Shown in pieces: positions 46,693 through 55,327 of a DNA stretch of 64,000 bases (positions within the stretch are counted from its first letter, which is position 1; the number at the start of each line of letters is the position of its first letter). The stretch is from positions 1,426,001 to 1,490,000 of the forward strand of contig NZ_CP089848.1 in NCBI RefSeq assembly GCF_021266465.1, given 5' to 3'. Position numbers and translations under genes: made by a program. The notes beneath the pieces were generated by a model. The model worked only from the letters and a program-made list of their open reading frames with translations. It made no database searches and was not told the origin of the DNA. The DNA comes from Paralcaligenes sp. KSB-10. Lineage in GTDB: Bacteria; Pseudomonadota; Gammaproteobacteria; Burkholderiales; Burkholderiaceae_B.

Positions 46693-47814
46693 TCAGATGC
46701 GCTCGGTCGCCACCGTATCGGCCAACGCAAGCAGGGATTCGAAGAGGAAGTAGTCACCCCAGATCAGCTCGTTCGCTGTTGCTACGCCGAGCTTTTTGTT
46801 GAAGCAGCCTTCGGTCAGGATGCCCGGCGGGCGCCGGTCGTCGGCAGACACTGGGGTTAGGTGACGCGTTACGAGCGCCTCAATCGAGGCTTCGGCGGCT
46901 GCCTGGTAGCGCGCTGCGTGCTCGGGCGACATCTTCGCGAGCTTCAACAGCGCCGCGGCGGCGATTGCCGTCGCCGAGGTGTCGCGGCTCGTGTTCGGGA
47001 TCGCGGGGTCGTCAAAGTCCCAGAACGCGACGCCGTCGGCTGGCAGATGATCAAGCCACCAGTTGGCGACGAGTACCGCGACGTCCCCAAATTCGGTCTT
47101 GCCGGCGTACAGCGCCTGTGCCAGGGCAACCATGGCCCAGGCCTGCGCGCGGCCCCAAGTACTGTTCTCTTGGATGCCCTTGTGCGTGTAACGGCGCACG
47201 AGGCTACCGTTGGCCGGATCGAAACTCGCCGACTGACATACCGAGCCATCTTCTCGCACGCATAGCGCGATATGCTGGCGCAGGTGGTTGAGCGCGATCT
47301 CGCCCGAGCTAAGCTCGGCGTCGTGTGCGAACAACAGCGCGACGGTGCCGGGCAGCGCGTCGATGTTCGCTTCGTTCGCGCCAACGTCGGACGCCTCCTC
47401 GGCCTCGGTACCGAGCGGAATCAGCTGCGCGGCTGGGTTGTACATTTGCATCAGCGCCTGGGTTCCGGCACGCGACAAATCGCGCGCGACCTCATCACCG
47501 AAGAGCTGGTTGCCCAACTCCGCGCCGTACCAGAACAGGAAGCCCTTGAATACTGACTTCGACGCGACGCGCGGACGCAATCGCTGCGCCCAATCACGTG
47601 CCGCCTCCCGATAGCGCGCTTCGCCCGTGCGCAGCGCTGCGAGCCACAGCAGGCCTACCCAGAAGCCGCCCGTCCAGTCACCCGCATGCGAGCGCGTCCA
47701 CACGCCATCCTCGATACTCGCGTAATGCGGAAAGCCCCGCCCAGACTGTGCCAGCGTCGCGTCGATTCGCGCGAGCATGTGGCCTATAGCCTGGTCCAGT
47801 ATTGTCTTGTTCAC
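46693..47814 (-). CDS. Glycoside hydrolase family 88/105-like protein
   Basis: A 373-residue alpha/alpha-barrel protein resembling unsaturated glucuronyl hydrolases (GH88): SHAGDWTGGFWVGLLWLAAL, RYTHKGIQENSTWGRAQAWA and WDFDDPAIPNTSRDTSA are the recognisable blocks, the last carrying candidate catalytic Asp residues. No signal peptide is seen, so it would act in the cytoplasm. I start at the GTG at 47814, which has AAGGAG six bases upstream; that site would lie inside the gene if an upstream ATG (47829 or 47847) were used. Its place beside acyl-CoA genes is odd. Confidence 0.82.
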   Translation of the reverse strand: MNKTILDQAIGHMLARIDATLAQSGRGFPHYASIEDGVWTRSHAGDWTGGFWVGLLWLAALRTGEARYREAARDWAQRLRPRVASKSVFKGFLFWYGAELGNQLFGDEVARDLSRAGTQALMQMYNPAAQLIPLGTEAEEASDVGANEANIDALPGTVALLFAHDAELSSGEIALNHLRQHIALCVREDGSVCQSASFDPANGSLVRRYTHKGIQENSTWGRAQAWAMVALAQALYAGKTEFGDVAVLVANWWLDHLPADGVAFWDFDDPAIPNTSRDTSATAIAAAALLKLAKMSPEHAARYQAAAEASIEALVTRHLTPVSADDRRPPGILTEGCFNKKLGVATANELIWGDYFLFESLLALADTVATERI

Positions 47815-48043
47815 CTTTCGCTCCTTCATGATAGCCGGCCGCGCCATGTCGTCCGGATCGGCCGCAGCTAGCGCGGCGCTAGCCGATCGAGACCGACCGG
47901 AACAACAGATTGCACCGGCCGGTTCAGCCCGCCACGCCAGTAGCCTGGAGGCACTTCGGCGCCGCGTGATGCCATCCTAGGCTTTCCACAAATTAACGTC
48001 CAATATATAATTCGTCATTGATTAATACTTTTTGAGTCTAAGT

Positions 48044-48961
48044 ATGGATCTGCGTCACCTGCGCTACTTCATTGCTGTCGCCGAGGAGCTGAACTTCACG
48101 CGCGCCGCCGACCGTCTGCATATCGCCCAGCCGCCGCTGAGCCAGCAGATTCGCCAGCTAGAGGAAGAGTTGGGAGTCATGCTGCTGCATCGGACGAAAC
48201 GCCGTGTCGAACTGTCGGGTGCCGGCCAGGTATTCCTCGAGCATGCCAGGCAGATCATGCGCGCGACCGAGGTCGCAGCGGTGCAGACACGGCGTGCCGA
48301 GCGCGGCGAGATCGGGCGCCTGTCGGTTGGCTTCTTCGAACACACTTCTTACACGCTGCTCCCGCCGATCTTCCGCTCCTATCGGGAGCGCTTCCCGGAT
48401 GTCGAAGTGGACGTGCGGTGGTTCCCGGTGATTGGTCAGGCCGACGCGTTGCGCCGCGGCGAAATCGATATCTCCTTCATGCGTCCGGTGGGCGACTTCG
48501 AAGACATCACGACCGAAGGGCTCGTGACCGAGCCCTTCGTCATCGCCGTACCGGCGAGCCACCCCTTCGCCGCCAAAGACAGCCTCGCGCTAAGCGACTG
48601 CGCCGCGGAGCGCTTTGTGATGTACACGCCCCATCTCGCGCCCGACTTTCACGATATGATTCTGCGCATGTGCGCAGCCGCCGGCTTCACGCCGCGCGTT
48701 GCACTAGAGGTAGGTCAGGTATACACGTGCCTCGGTCTCGTAAGCTCCGGTATTGGCTTCGCCTTCGTGCCGTCGTCGGTGCAGCGCGTCCACCTCGACC
48801 ATGTCGTCTATAAACCGTTGCGCGGCAGATCGCTGCCGGTCGAAGTCATGCTCGGTTGGCGTAGCAGAAACACGTCCCCGCTGATCCGCGCCTTCGTGGG
48901 AACTGCAAAGGACGTTATCGCGGCCTTAGAAATTGGAAATGCGAACAAAAAGAATGGCTAA
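48044..48961 (+). CDS. LysR-family transcriptional regulator
   Basis: A 305-residue LTTR. The winged HTH is MDLRHLRYFIAVAEELNFTR ... AADRLHIAQPPLSQQIRQLE, and the effector domain follows (about 90-300). It is close to the CatR/CbnR/BenM-like group that opens with MDLRHLRYF. It diverges from the GH88 gene; the 229-bp gap (47815-48043) should hold both promoters and its operator. The most likely targets are the leftward genes 44-47.8 kb. Confidence 0.92.
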   Translation: MDLRHLRYFIAVAEELNFTRAADRLHIAQPPLSQQIRQLEEELGVMLLHRTKRRVELSGAGQVFLEHARQIMRATEVAAVQTRRAERGEIGRLSVGFFEHTSYTLLPPIFRSYRERFPDVEVDVRWFPVIGQADALRRGEIDISFMRPVGDFEDITTEGLVTEPFVIAVPASHPFAAKDSLALSDCAAERFVMYTPHLAPDFHDMILRMCAAAGFTPRVALEVGQVYTCLGLVSSGIGFAFVPSSVQRVHLDHVVYKPLRGRSLPVEVMLGWRSRNTSPLIRAFVGTAKDVIAALEIGNANKKNG

Positions 48962-49052
48962 TCCCGCGTGCGATTGGGACCAATCGCACGGACGGGACCA
49001 GCCAGGGGGAGAAGTCTGCGAGCAGGACGGATGCGGCTCTCCACCGCTCCGC

Positions 49053-50029
49053 TTACTTTGCTCCGGCCACCAGCGCGCAGCCGCCTTCGCTCATTGGGCG
49101 GAAGGCCTCGTCGGCCGGGATCGTCGCGAGCACCTTATAGAAGTCGCCAGGTCCCTTCGATTCGGACGGCTTCTTGACCTCAAAGAGATACAGCGGGTGA
49201 ATCTTGCGGCCATCCGCCCGGATCGTGCCCTGGCCAAACAGCTTGTCGTCGGTGGGCATTGCCTTCATCTGCGCGACGACCTTAGCGCCGTCGCCGTCGG
49301 CCTTCAGTGCCGCGACGGCCTTCAGGTAGTGCGTGATCGCCGAGTATACGCCGGCCTGCGCCATCGTCGGGAACTTGCCGCCGTTAGCCGCGGCGAAAGC
49401 ACGCCCGAACTCCCGGCTCGGGTCGTTCATGTCCCAGTACCACGCTTCGGTCAGCGTGAGGCCTTGCGCGGCGGCGAGGCCGAGCGCCTGCACGTCGCTC
49501 ATGAACACCAGCAGACCAGCGAGCTTCTGCCCGCCCGCCGTGATGCCGAACTCCGCCGCCTGCTTCACCGCGGTGATCGTGTCGCCGCCAGCGTTCGCTA
49601 GTCCGATGACCTTAGCCTTCGAGGTCTGCGCCTGCAGCAGGTAAGACGAGAAGTCGGTGCCGGGGAAGGGATGACGCACCCTTCCCACCACCTTGCCGCC
49701 GCTCTTCGTGACCACTGTCGCAGCATCGCGCTCAAGTGCGTGGCCGAATGCATAGTCGGCGGTCAGGAAGAACCAGGTATCGCCGCCATTCTTGACGACC
49801 GCCTTTGCCGTGCCGTTCGCGACCGCCCAAGTGTCGTAGGTCCAGTGGATCGCATTTGGGGTGCACGCCTTGCCGGTTAGGTCCGATGTTCCGCCGCCAG
49901 ACACCAGCATTACTTTGTTCTTCTCCTTGACGACCTCATTGACCGCGAGCAACACTGATGAGGTCGGCAGATCTACGATCACGTCTACTTTGTCGACGTC
50001 GAACCATCGCCGTGCTACAGTCGTGAACT
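49053..50029 (-). pseudogene. LivK-type ABC substrate-binding protein, 5' end removed by IS3 element
   Basis: The remaining 325 codons read WFDVDKVDVIVDLPTSSVL through WFFLTADYAFGHAL and FSSYLLQAQTSKAKVIGLAN to a normal C-terminus. Aligned by eye to livK in this window (34366-35577), the signal peptide and roughly the first 90 residues are missing. The frame runs directly into the IS end at 50030. Without signal or lobe-1 start it cannot be a working binding protein. The missing part is not on the other side of the IS. Confidence 0.88.
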
Positions 50030-50053
50030 TGCCTCGGTTTCACGTACAGCAGC

Positions 50054-50917
50054 TCATACTGCTTTAAGGGCCGCTTCCATTTGCACCGGCGTACGATAGC
50101 CGATGGCCGAATGCAGGCGCGTTCGATTATAGAAGCCTTCGATCCAATTGACGATATCGAGCCTGGCTTGGGCTCGGGTGGCGTAACGGACCTGGTAAAT
50201 CCGCTCCACCTTCAAGGTTTTAAAAAAGCTTTCCATTACCGCGTTATCCCAGGCATTGGCCCGCCGACTCATGGAGGCCACCATCCCGTAATCATGCAAT
50301 AGCGTGCGATGAGCCAGGCTCGCATATTGGCTACCGCGGTCGGTATGCATAATCAGGCCCCGTGCCGGTTTACGCTGCCAGTAAGCCGCCTTTAGGGCGT
50401 TGCAGACCAAGTCTGAACTCATCCGATCACTCAGGGACCAGCCCACGATTCTGCGGCTGCCTAAATCCAGGATCGCCGCCAGATAGAGCCAGCCTTCCTG
50501 GGTGGCCACGTAGGTAATATCACCAACCCAGGCGCGGTTCGGTGCCCACCCATCAAACTGGCGCCCAAGGACATTGGCCGCGATAGGTAAAGCATGATCT
50601 GAGTCTGTGGTGATCCGATAACGGCGCTTGTAAACCGGCCTCAGGCCTTGTCGTAGCAGGCTCTGGCGAACACGCTCATGGCCGACACGGTGGTTCTGAT
50701 CACGCAACTTCTGCACGATACGAAGACGCCCGTAGCTGCGCTGGCTGGCCTCGTGAACCACCTGAACCTGCCTATCCAGCGCCGCGTTGGCCAAGCTTGT
50801 CTTGCTCGGGCCGCGCACCCGCCACTGGCAGTAACCGGAACGCGATACCGCCAATACGCGACATAGCCGCGACACGCTATACAGGCCGCGCTGCGTATCG
50901 ATCCAAGCGTACCTCAC
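50054..50917 (-). CDS. IS3-family transposase OrfB
   Basis: Integrase-core DDE protein of 287 residues. The three acidic residues lie in WVGDITYVATQEGWLYLA, IMHTDRGSQYASLAH and ANAWDNAVMESFFKTLKVE. The GTG at 50917 overlaps the orfA stop; in IS3 elements OrfB is normally made as an OrfAB fusion by -1 frameshifting, which may also happen here. The frame is complete. Confidence 0.93.
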   Translation of the reverse strand: MRYAWIDTQRGLYSVSRLCRVLAVSRSGYCQWRVRGPSKTSLANAALDRQVQVVHEASQRSYGRLRIVQKLRDQNHRVGHERVRQSLLRQGLRPVYKRRYRITTDSDHALPIAANVLGRQFDGWAPNRAWVGDITYVATQEGWLYLAAILDLGSRRIVGWSLSDRMSSDLVCNALKAAYWQRKPARGLIMHTDRGSQYASLAHRTLLHDYGMVASMSRRANAWDNAVMESFFKTLKVERIYQVRYATRAQARLDIVNWIEGFYNRTRLHSAIGYRTPVQMEAALKAV

Positions 50918-51237
50918 CGTGACCCCTTGGCAAAGTACGCCGTCGCTTTTCCCAGAATTTCAATATCCAGACGGGCGCTGGCCAGCTCTTTACGCAAGCG
51001 ACTGTTCTCGGCTTCCAGCTCAGACACAGCACGCCGTGGTGTCCCAGGCGGCTGACTACCTGTGATCAAGGGCGACAGGCTTTGGACGTCAAGGGCGCGG
51101 CGCCAACGCCCCAACGTCGCCGAAGGAATCCCTAAACGTCGAGCCGCTTCATTCGTGCCTAACGACTGCGCCAAACGCGCCGACTCCAACTTATAGTCAT
51201 CCGTATATTGACGCTTGGGCACATTGCTGTCTTTCAT
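50914..51237 (-). CDS. IS3-family transposase OrfA
   Basis: A 107-residue DNA-binding protein with an HTH (RRLGIPSATLGRWRRALD) and a Leu/Glu-rich zipper (VSELEAENSRLRKELASARL) used for dimerisation with OrfAB. I use the ATG at 51237, seven bases after GGAG, rather than 51243. Confidence 0.88.
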   Translation of the reverse strand: MKDSNVPKRQYTDDYKLESARLAQSLGTNEAARRLGIPSATLGRWRRALDVQSLSPLITGSQPPGTPRRAVSELEAENSRLRKELASARLDIEILGKATAYFAKGSR

Positions 51238-51260
51238 TTTCATTCTCCGTTAACAAGAAA

Positions 51261-53201
51261 CTACCACCTTCTTGCTGTACGTGGAAACGAGGCAGGGTCA
51301 TGGTCGCGTTGCAGCGCCTGCACGTCCACCACGCCGACCCGCGCGGGCAACCACCGCCGGTTGCCGGTTTCATCAGCTAGGAATTCATCTTGGTTGGTCG
51401 TACCGATGAATACGCATCGGCGGGCGTAGGCGGTGGCGAATTCTTCAAACTTCGGCACCCACTGCTCATGTGTGCGGGTGATGAACGCCTTTATGGCTTC
51501 CAATTCACGGGTGCGAAGGCCGCGCAGTTCGGATATTTCGGCCAACAGCTTGCCGCGCAGTAATCGTGCTTGGTCGGCGTCCTTGTCAGCCAGATTAAGT
51601 TCGGCGAATAGGTCGCCCCCTGGCACCATGGCGGCCACACCCGTTGATTTGCCCGCCCCTTGGGGGCCGACCAGGATAGGCACCATGTCGGCCTTGATGC
51701 CCGGTTCCATGATCCGCCCGGCCATCGCCGTCCACAGGTACAGCCCGACGGCGCGCATATAGGGCGTATCTTCGGTGCCGAAATATCGCGCCATGAAGCC
51801 TTCCACACGCGGGGTGCCGTCGTGCGCCAAGCCGTTTAGCCATTGCTGCGCACTGTCGAATTGGTTTTCCTTGGCGACTAGTTTAGCGGCGTCTTTCATC
51901 ATCAAGTTGCTGATCGGCTTGAAGCCCGTGGGGCCGTGTTCCAGGGTAATGCGAAGCTGGGTGTAGTCGGTATCTTCGAACGCGCGCCATTGGCCCGCCT
52001 GATCAGCGATAACCATACCGCCTTGAAACGTGTCGTAGCCAATAAAGGCGCTGCATATATCCGACCGTCGCACAGCCAGCGCCACGTTTTCGACCGTGGC
52101 TAGAATTTTCCCTTCGTCTTTGCCGCTACGAACACGTTCAAAAGCAGGCAAGGGCAATTCACCACCAGCAGGCGGTGGGATGACATCAAACCCGGCCAGT
52201 ACGTCTTCCTGGTACCCGATGGCTTCAAAGAATTCAATGTCCAGGCGGTCAGCGCAATGCGTGTGCAGGCATTTGAAATGCCCCCGGTCGTACCCATTGG
52301 TACCCGCTGGAAACCACACCGTCGAGTCGGTACCCGTGGTGTCGTTGGTGTGTTCGTCTTCCCAGGGGCAGGCAATAATTAGCCCACCGTCGCGGGCTTC
52401 ATCCAGCACCCGGCCCTGTGTGTACAACAGGTCGGCTACTGGGTCATCTGTTTCTACCAAGTCGCCACGCTGGCGGGGCTTCAACGCCAGAGCCTGGTCA
52501 AGCACGGCCTGGTCGATGGTAAGCGCCACCGCATCGTCCAGCAGCCCCGGCACAAAGCCGCTACGCACCGGTACCGGGTCAACCACGCCAGCATCAAAGA
52601 CCGGTGCGGCGGTGTAATGGACTTGCACGGGGTTTAATACCGAATCATCCAGTTCAATGCTGGCGACCTTAGCCCAGGCTTTCAGTTGCGCTGATGTGTA
52701 CGGGGTTTCCAGCCAGAACCAAACGTGGGCTTTCAAGATGCCGCCCTTGGTGGCGTGGCCCGCGCTGTTCGATAGCTGCCAGTGGTAGGCCGCGCCCTGG
52801 AAACCATCGGGCAAGCAGGTGGCCACATATTCATCAATGGCCGGTACCGGATCGCGCACAGGGTCGGCGGTCAACGGTTCGAAGCTATCAATTTCGACCA
52901 ATACCCAGTGGTGTGGCGTGTCATCAAACAGTTCCAGCAGCCGACGCACCCGGCCATTTTCAGGTGCCAGGCCCGCTTCGACCGCATGGGCGTCACCACG
53001 ATAGACCCCGCGAATAACGCAGGCGTGCGGGTCGTGTTCCAGCTTGGACAGTTGCGTGGACAAATCGGCGATGCCCGCCAGCGGTACCGACGACAGGGTG
53101 AAGTATTTGGCCTGATCGTAGGCCGTCACGGTGCCGTCGGCGCGCCAGGTCTTTGCCAGCAGGTTGGATTGGTGGCGCAGGATGGTTAAGGTATCCGTCA
53201 T
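51261..53201 (-). pseudogene. VapE-type primase/helicase of an integrative element, 3' end truncated by IS3
   Basis: A 646-codon frame. The N-terminal half carries a Cys/His cluster (CPWEDEHTN ... HFKCLHTHCAD), seen in replication proteins of integrative elements. The C-terminal half is a VapE-like P-loop ATPase, with Walker A LVGPQGAGKSTGVAAM, Walker B LLAEISEL and the sensor segment RRCVFIGTTNQDEFLADETG followed by NRRWLP. Host sequence stops at 51295; the last dozen codons are read from the IS end. The extreme C-terminus is lost, though the ATPase core is intact, so some activity is conceivable. It overlaps the upstream AlpA-type gene by four bases. Confidence 0.82.
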
Positions 53202-53428
53202 GATGGGCGCCCCTGTGGCTGTGTAGGTCGCCACCCATTAGGGTCTGCCAACCAGGCACGTACATCATCCACAGACCACGCCGACACGCGCATGGATAGT
53301 TTGATGGGGGCGGGAAAGCGCCCTTTTCGGCACCACTCCCATACGGTGGACTTACCTATACCACAGACCGCCGCTACGGTCGGTAGGCGCACGTACCCGG
53401 TTGCCGGCAAGTTTGCGGGGCTGTTCAT
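53198..53428 (-). CDS. AlpA-family excisionase/regulator
   Basis: A 76-residue MerR-like HTH protein: LPTVAAVCGIGKSTVWEWCR then KGRFPAPIKLSMRVSAWSVD is the AlpA pattern. In P4-like elements AlpA/Vis proteins control excision and integrase expression. It overlaps genes on both sides by four bases (ATGA), forming one translationally coupled operon with the small HTH gene and the VapE gene. Confidence 0.88.
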   Translation of the reverse strand: MNSPANLPATGYVRLPTVAAVCGIGKSTVWEWCRKGRFPAPIKLSMRVSAWSVDDVRAWLADPNGWRPTQPQGRPS

Positions 53429-53673
53429 GCTGCCCCCTTGGTGCCCTTAGCACCGCATGCAGGCAGTTCAGTTTGGGATGCTAACCATTGATCGTAGCGC
53501 GACTTGGAAATAAGAAGGCGGCGGCCAACACGCACGCAAGCGCGGGCCAAGCCATTAGTGCCACGGCGGCGCAACTGCCATCGCAACGTAGAAGCGGAAA
53601 GAATATTGGGGTATTCGGAGACCAGGGCATCGATAGTGCGCAGGTCGTCCAACAAAACAGTGCTGGGCTGCAT
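53425..53673 (-). CDS. Small HTH-like protein of the integrative element
   Basis: An 82-residue basic protein. The segment LSASTLRWQLRRRGTNGLAR and VGRRLLISKSRYDQWLASQ resembles a short winged-helix/excisionase-type DNA-binding domain, but I cannot name a family with certainty. The start at 53673 is chosen for GAGGTG six bases upstream. It is the first gene of the operon, 29 bases downstream of an intrinsic terminator in the leader. Confidence 0.7.
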   Translation of the reverse strand: MQPSTVLLDDLRTIDALVSEYPNILSASTLRWQLRRRGTNGLARACVRVGRRLLISKSRYDQWLASQTELPACGAKGTKGAA

Positions 53674-53701
53674 GGTGCACCTCACAGAGCGCCGCCGGGT
53701 G

Positions 53702-53745
53702 CTTAAAAACGCAAAAGACCGGCAGCATAGAACATGCTCCGGTCT
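53702..53745 (-). terminator. Intrinsic terminator/attenuator in the leader of the element's replication operon
   Basis: On the minus strand AGACCGGAGCAT is followed by ATGCTGCCGGTCT (12 pairs with one bulge, hairpin at 53716-53745) and then TTTTGCGTTTTT. It ends 29 bases before the first start codon of the operon. Placement inside the leader suggests control by premature termination. Confidence 0.7.
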
Positions 53746-53912
53746 CTGTCTCTAAGGCCCTGTCCAGGTACTGCCCTGGTTGCGCGCTTCCAGGTGGGCC
53801 GTGCAAACCCTGGGGTGGCTACGCATCGCCTTTAGCTTTCGCTCGGGGGCGTTACCTCGTACTGCGGCTGTCGTTGCGGTCAGCCATCGCGGATTTTTGG
53901 GGGGTCGAGATA

Positions 53913-53948
53913 GTGCGATAAGTATACATACAACACCAAGAAACGCAA
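53913..53948 (-). promoter_or_regulatory. Sigma-70-like promoter of the element's leader
   Basis: Minus strand TTGCGT (53943-53948), 16-base spacer, TATACT (53921-53926); start expected near 53913. It would give a leader of about 170 nt to the terminator hairpin, then read into the HTH-AlpA-VapE operon. Confidence 0.6.
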
Positions 53949-54049
53949 CCTATCACCACACAACACCATGCCGCCGCCTGCTATAAAGGTACGCATACCC
54001 CCAAACTGCATCTATCCCGACCGTTGAGGCTGTCAGGGGAACATAGGGG

Positions 54050-54077
54050 TTGCATCGGGGCAGGAATTCGGTACAAT
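54050..54077 (+). promoter_or_regulatory. Sigma-70-like promoter, plus strand
   Basis: TTGCAT (54050-54055), 16-base spacer, TACAAT (54072-54077). It points away from the replication operon. No plus-strand coding gene follows; a terminator hairpin ends 120 bases downstream. Confidence 0.6.
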
Positions 54078-54083
54078 AGGCTT

Positions 54084-54197
54084 AACGCAATAGCTGGTGA
54101 GCCTTCGGGCAAAAGCGTTAGCTGCCGTGCAAGCGGTTCTGCCAAAAGCAGAGGTAACAGACCACCAGACTACGGAGCCCCGCTTGTCGGGGCTTTC
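54084..54197 (+). ncRNA. Putative small RNA of the integrative element
   Basis: A unit of about 114 nt between the promoter at 54050-54077 and the terminator stem AGCCCCG/CGGGGCT (54176-54194) followed by TTTCG. It contains possible stems (GAGCCTTCGGGC, GCAAGCGGTTCTGC, CTGCCAAAAGCAG). No ribosome site or sizeable frame is seen. Antisense RNAs of the P4 CI or C4 type control comparable elements; membership in those families is not shown here. Confidence 0.4.
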
Positions 54198-54212
54198 GCC
54201 TTTCTGGGCGGC

Positions 54213-54758
54213 TCAACGCGGCGCCCGTGGCTTGACCCCGGTAAGGGTCAGTTCCACCAAGCGGGCGAACCCAATCGAACCGCGCCCAGGCACCTGTTTT
54301 CCGGCACCCAGTTGGTAAGCACTCTGGATGGTCAGCAGCACAGCATTGCCATCCTTGCGCATGACGTTGAAAAAGACACCATATTGCGCGGCCGCCCCGC
54401 CCGTCATCGGCACATCAATAGTTACGTAATTGTCAGCTTTGGCAAAGCGACAGCGTCTATCCGCCAGCGTACGGGCAATATCAGGCAAATGCAGCGACAG
54501 CACGTAGCGGTCTGGGCAAAAGCTGCGGGTTTCGCGCGCATCGCGGTATAGCAGGCTTTCATCATCACCATCAGCGCAGGCACGCGTGAAACAATGCATA
54601 GCAAATGCCACGCGTATTTCAACGTCGGCCTGCTCTATGCCACAATTAACGGCCAGCGTATACCGAAATGGGTGCAGGTGGTTCAGCGGATACGCTTTGC
54701 CCATCGCGTCAGTGTGCGGCTTCCAGCGCATCAAGCCCTCATTCCAATTCACACCCAT
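54213..54758 (-). CDS. Hypothetical protein of the integrative element
   Basis: I do not recognise this 181-residue protein. It starts MGVNWNEGLMRWKPHTDAMG and contains YPLNHLHPFRYTLAV and FAMHCFTRACADGDDE, a Tyr/Phe/Cys-rich pattern that recurs in cargo of integrative elements, so far as I recall. The start at 54758 has AAGGGA eight bases upstream; in-frame alternatives are 54803 and a GTG at 54845 that would overlap the upstream gene. No signal peptide or membrane helix. It lies between the small-RNA-like unit and a 67-residue ORF. Confidence 0.6.
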   Translation of the reverse strand: MGVNWNEGLMRWKPHTDAMGKAYPLNHLHPFRYTLAVNCGIEQADVEIRVAFAMHCFTRACADGDDESLLYRDARETRSFCPDRYVLSLHLPDIARTLADRRCRFAKADNYVTIDVPMTGGAAAQYGVFFNVMRKDGNAVLLTIQSAYQLGAGKQVPGRGSIGFARLVELTLTGVKPRAPR

Positions 54759-54837
54759 TCTTGTTGTCCCTTCACCGGCATAAGGCCGCAGTATGCCGCA
54801 CATCTGAAAAGGCGGCTTGTATACCTGGCCTCTTGTG

Positions 54838-55041
54838 TCACGCACTCATTGCCGCTTCGCACACGCCGACCAAAGCGCCGTACTGGGAGTCGCGAACGTT
54901 GGACAGATGGTTGGCGCCGAACAAGGACAATGCCACCACGGCGGATGCCCTACCCCTTGTGCGACACAGCGCAAGAATGGCGCTGGCGGCCTGTTCACGG
55001 GTCACGGGATTGGTATGGGATGAATTACGTTGTGTCTTCAT
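54838..55041 (-). CDS. Small hypothetical protein (67 residues)
   Basis: A short frame with a good AGGAAG site seven bases before ATG 55041. The product MKTQRNSSHTNPVTREQAAS continues with ILALCRTRGRASAVVALSLF and has no family I can name. It precedes the 181-residue gene on the same strand and both may be expressed together. Small size lowers confidence, but the ribosome site and operon-like placement support it. Confidence 0.5.
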   Translation of the reverse strand: MKTQRNSSHTNPVTREQAASAILALCRTRGRASAVVALSLFGANHLSNVRDSQYGALVGVCEAAMSA

Positions 55042-55327
55042 GGCGAAGCTTCCTGTAGTAGCGATTACGCTACCCGCCCGCTGCTAAAACGGGGTGGGCA
55101 GCAAGTGACAGGGTTAGCAGACCGGCTACAGGTAACCGGCATACCCGAAGGTATCCCCGCCACCGCCGCCCATAGGGGACGCTGACGCAGGACAAAAAAA
55201 TACCGCCTATGGCGGTCGTCCCGCCTGTAGTTTCTGGCTGCTAAACCAGGCGCCCGATGTCTGCGGGCACGATGTCATTATGCCCAGGGCGTGGCATCTA
55301 TGCAAGCACATCATGCCATTAGCAGAA

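Larger units (their letters stand above)
50030..51294 (-). mobile_element. IS3-family insertion sequence (1265 bp) lacking target duplication
   Basis: Terminal inverted repeats (50030-50051 and 51273-51294) match at 20 of 22 bases and start TGCCTCG. They enclose orfA and orfB of the IS3 family. The flanking bases differ (AACT on the left, GGGT on the right), so no 3-4-bp duplication is present. Both neighbouring genes are cut exactly at the IS ends and belong to different systems, so the element sits at a deletion or recombination junction. Confidence 0.93.

Noticed and set aside
38353-51294. Composite transposon formed by the IS66 and IS3 elements around the catabolic genes
   Set aside because: The two elements belong to different families with different ends, so they cannot move the intervening DNA together by a shared transposase. 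The IS66 copy has its own target duplication.
51295-51400. Second att copy (repeat of the tRNA-Ser 3' end) at the left edge of the element
   Set aside because: I found no repeat of TGGCGGAGACGG or its complement between 41 and 56 kb. The left end seems to have been lost at the IS3 junction.
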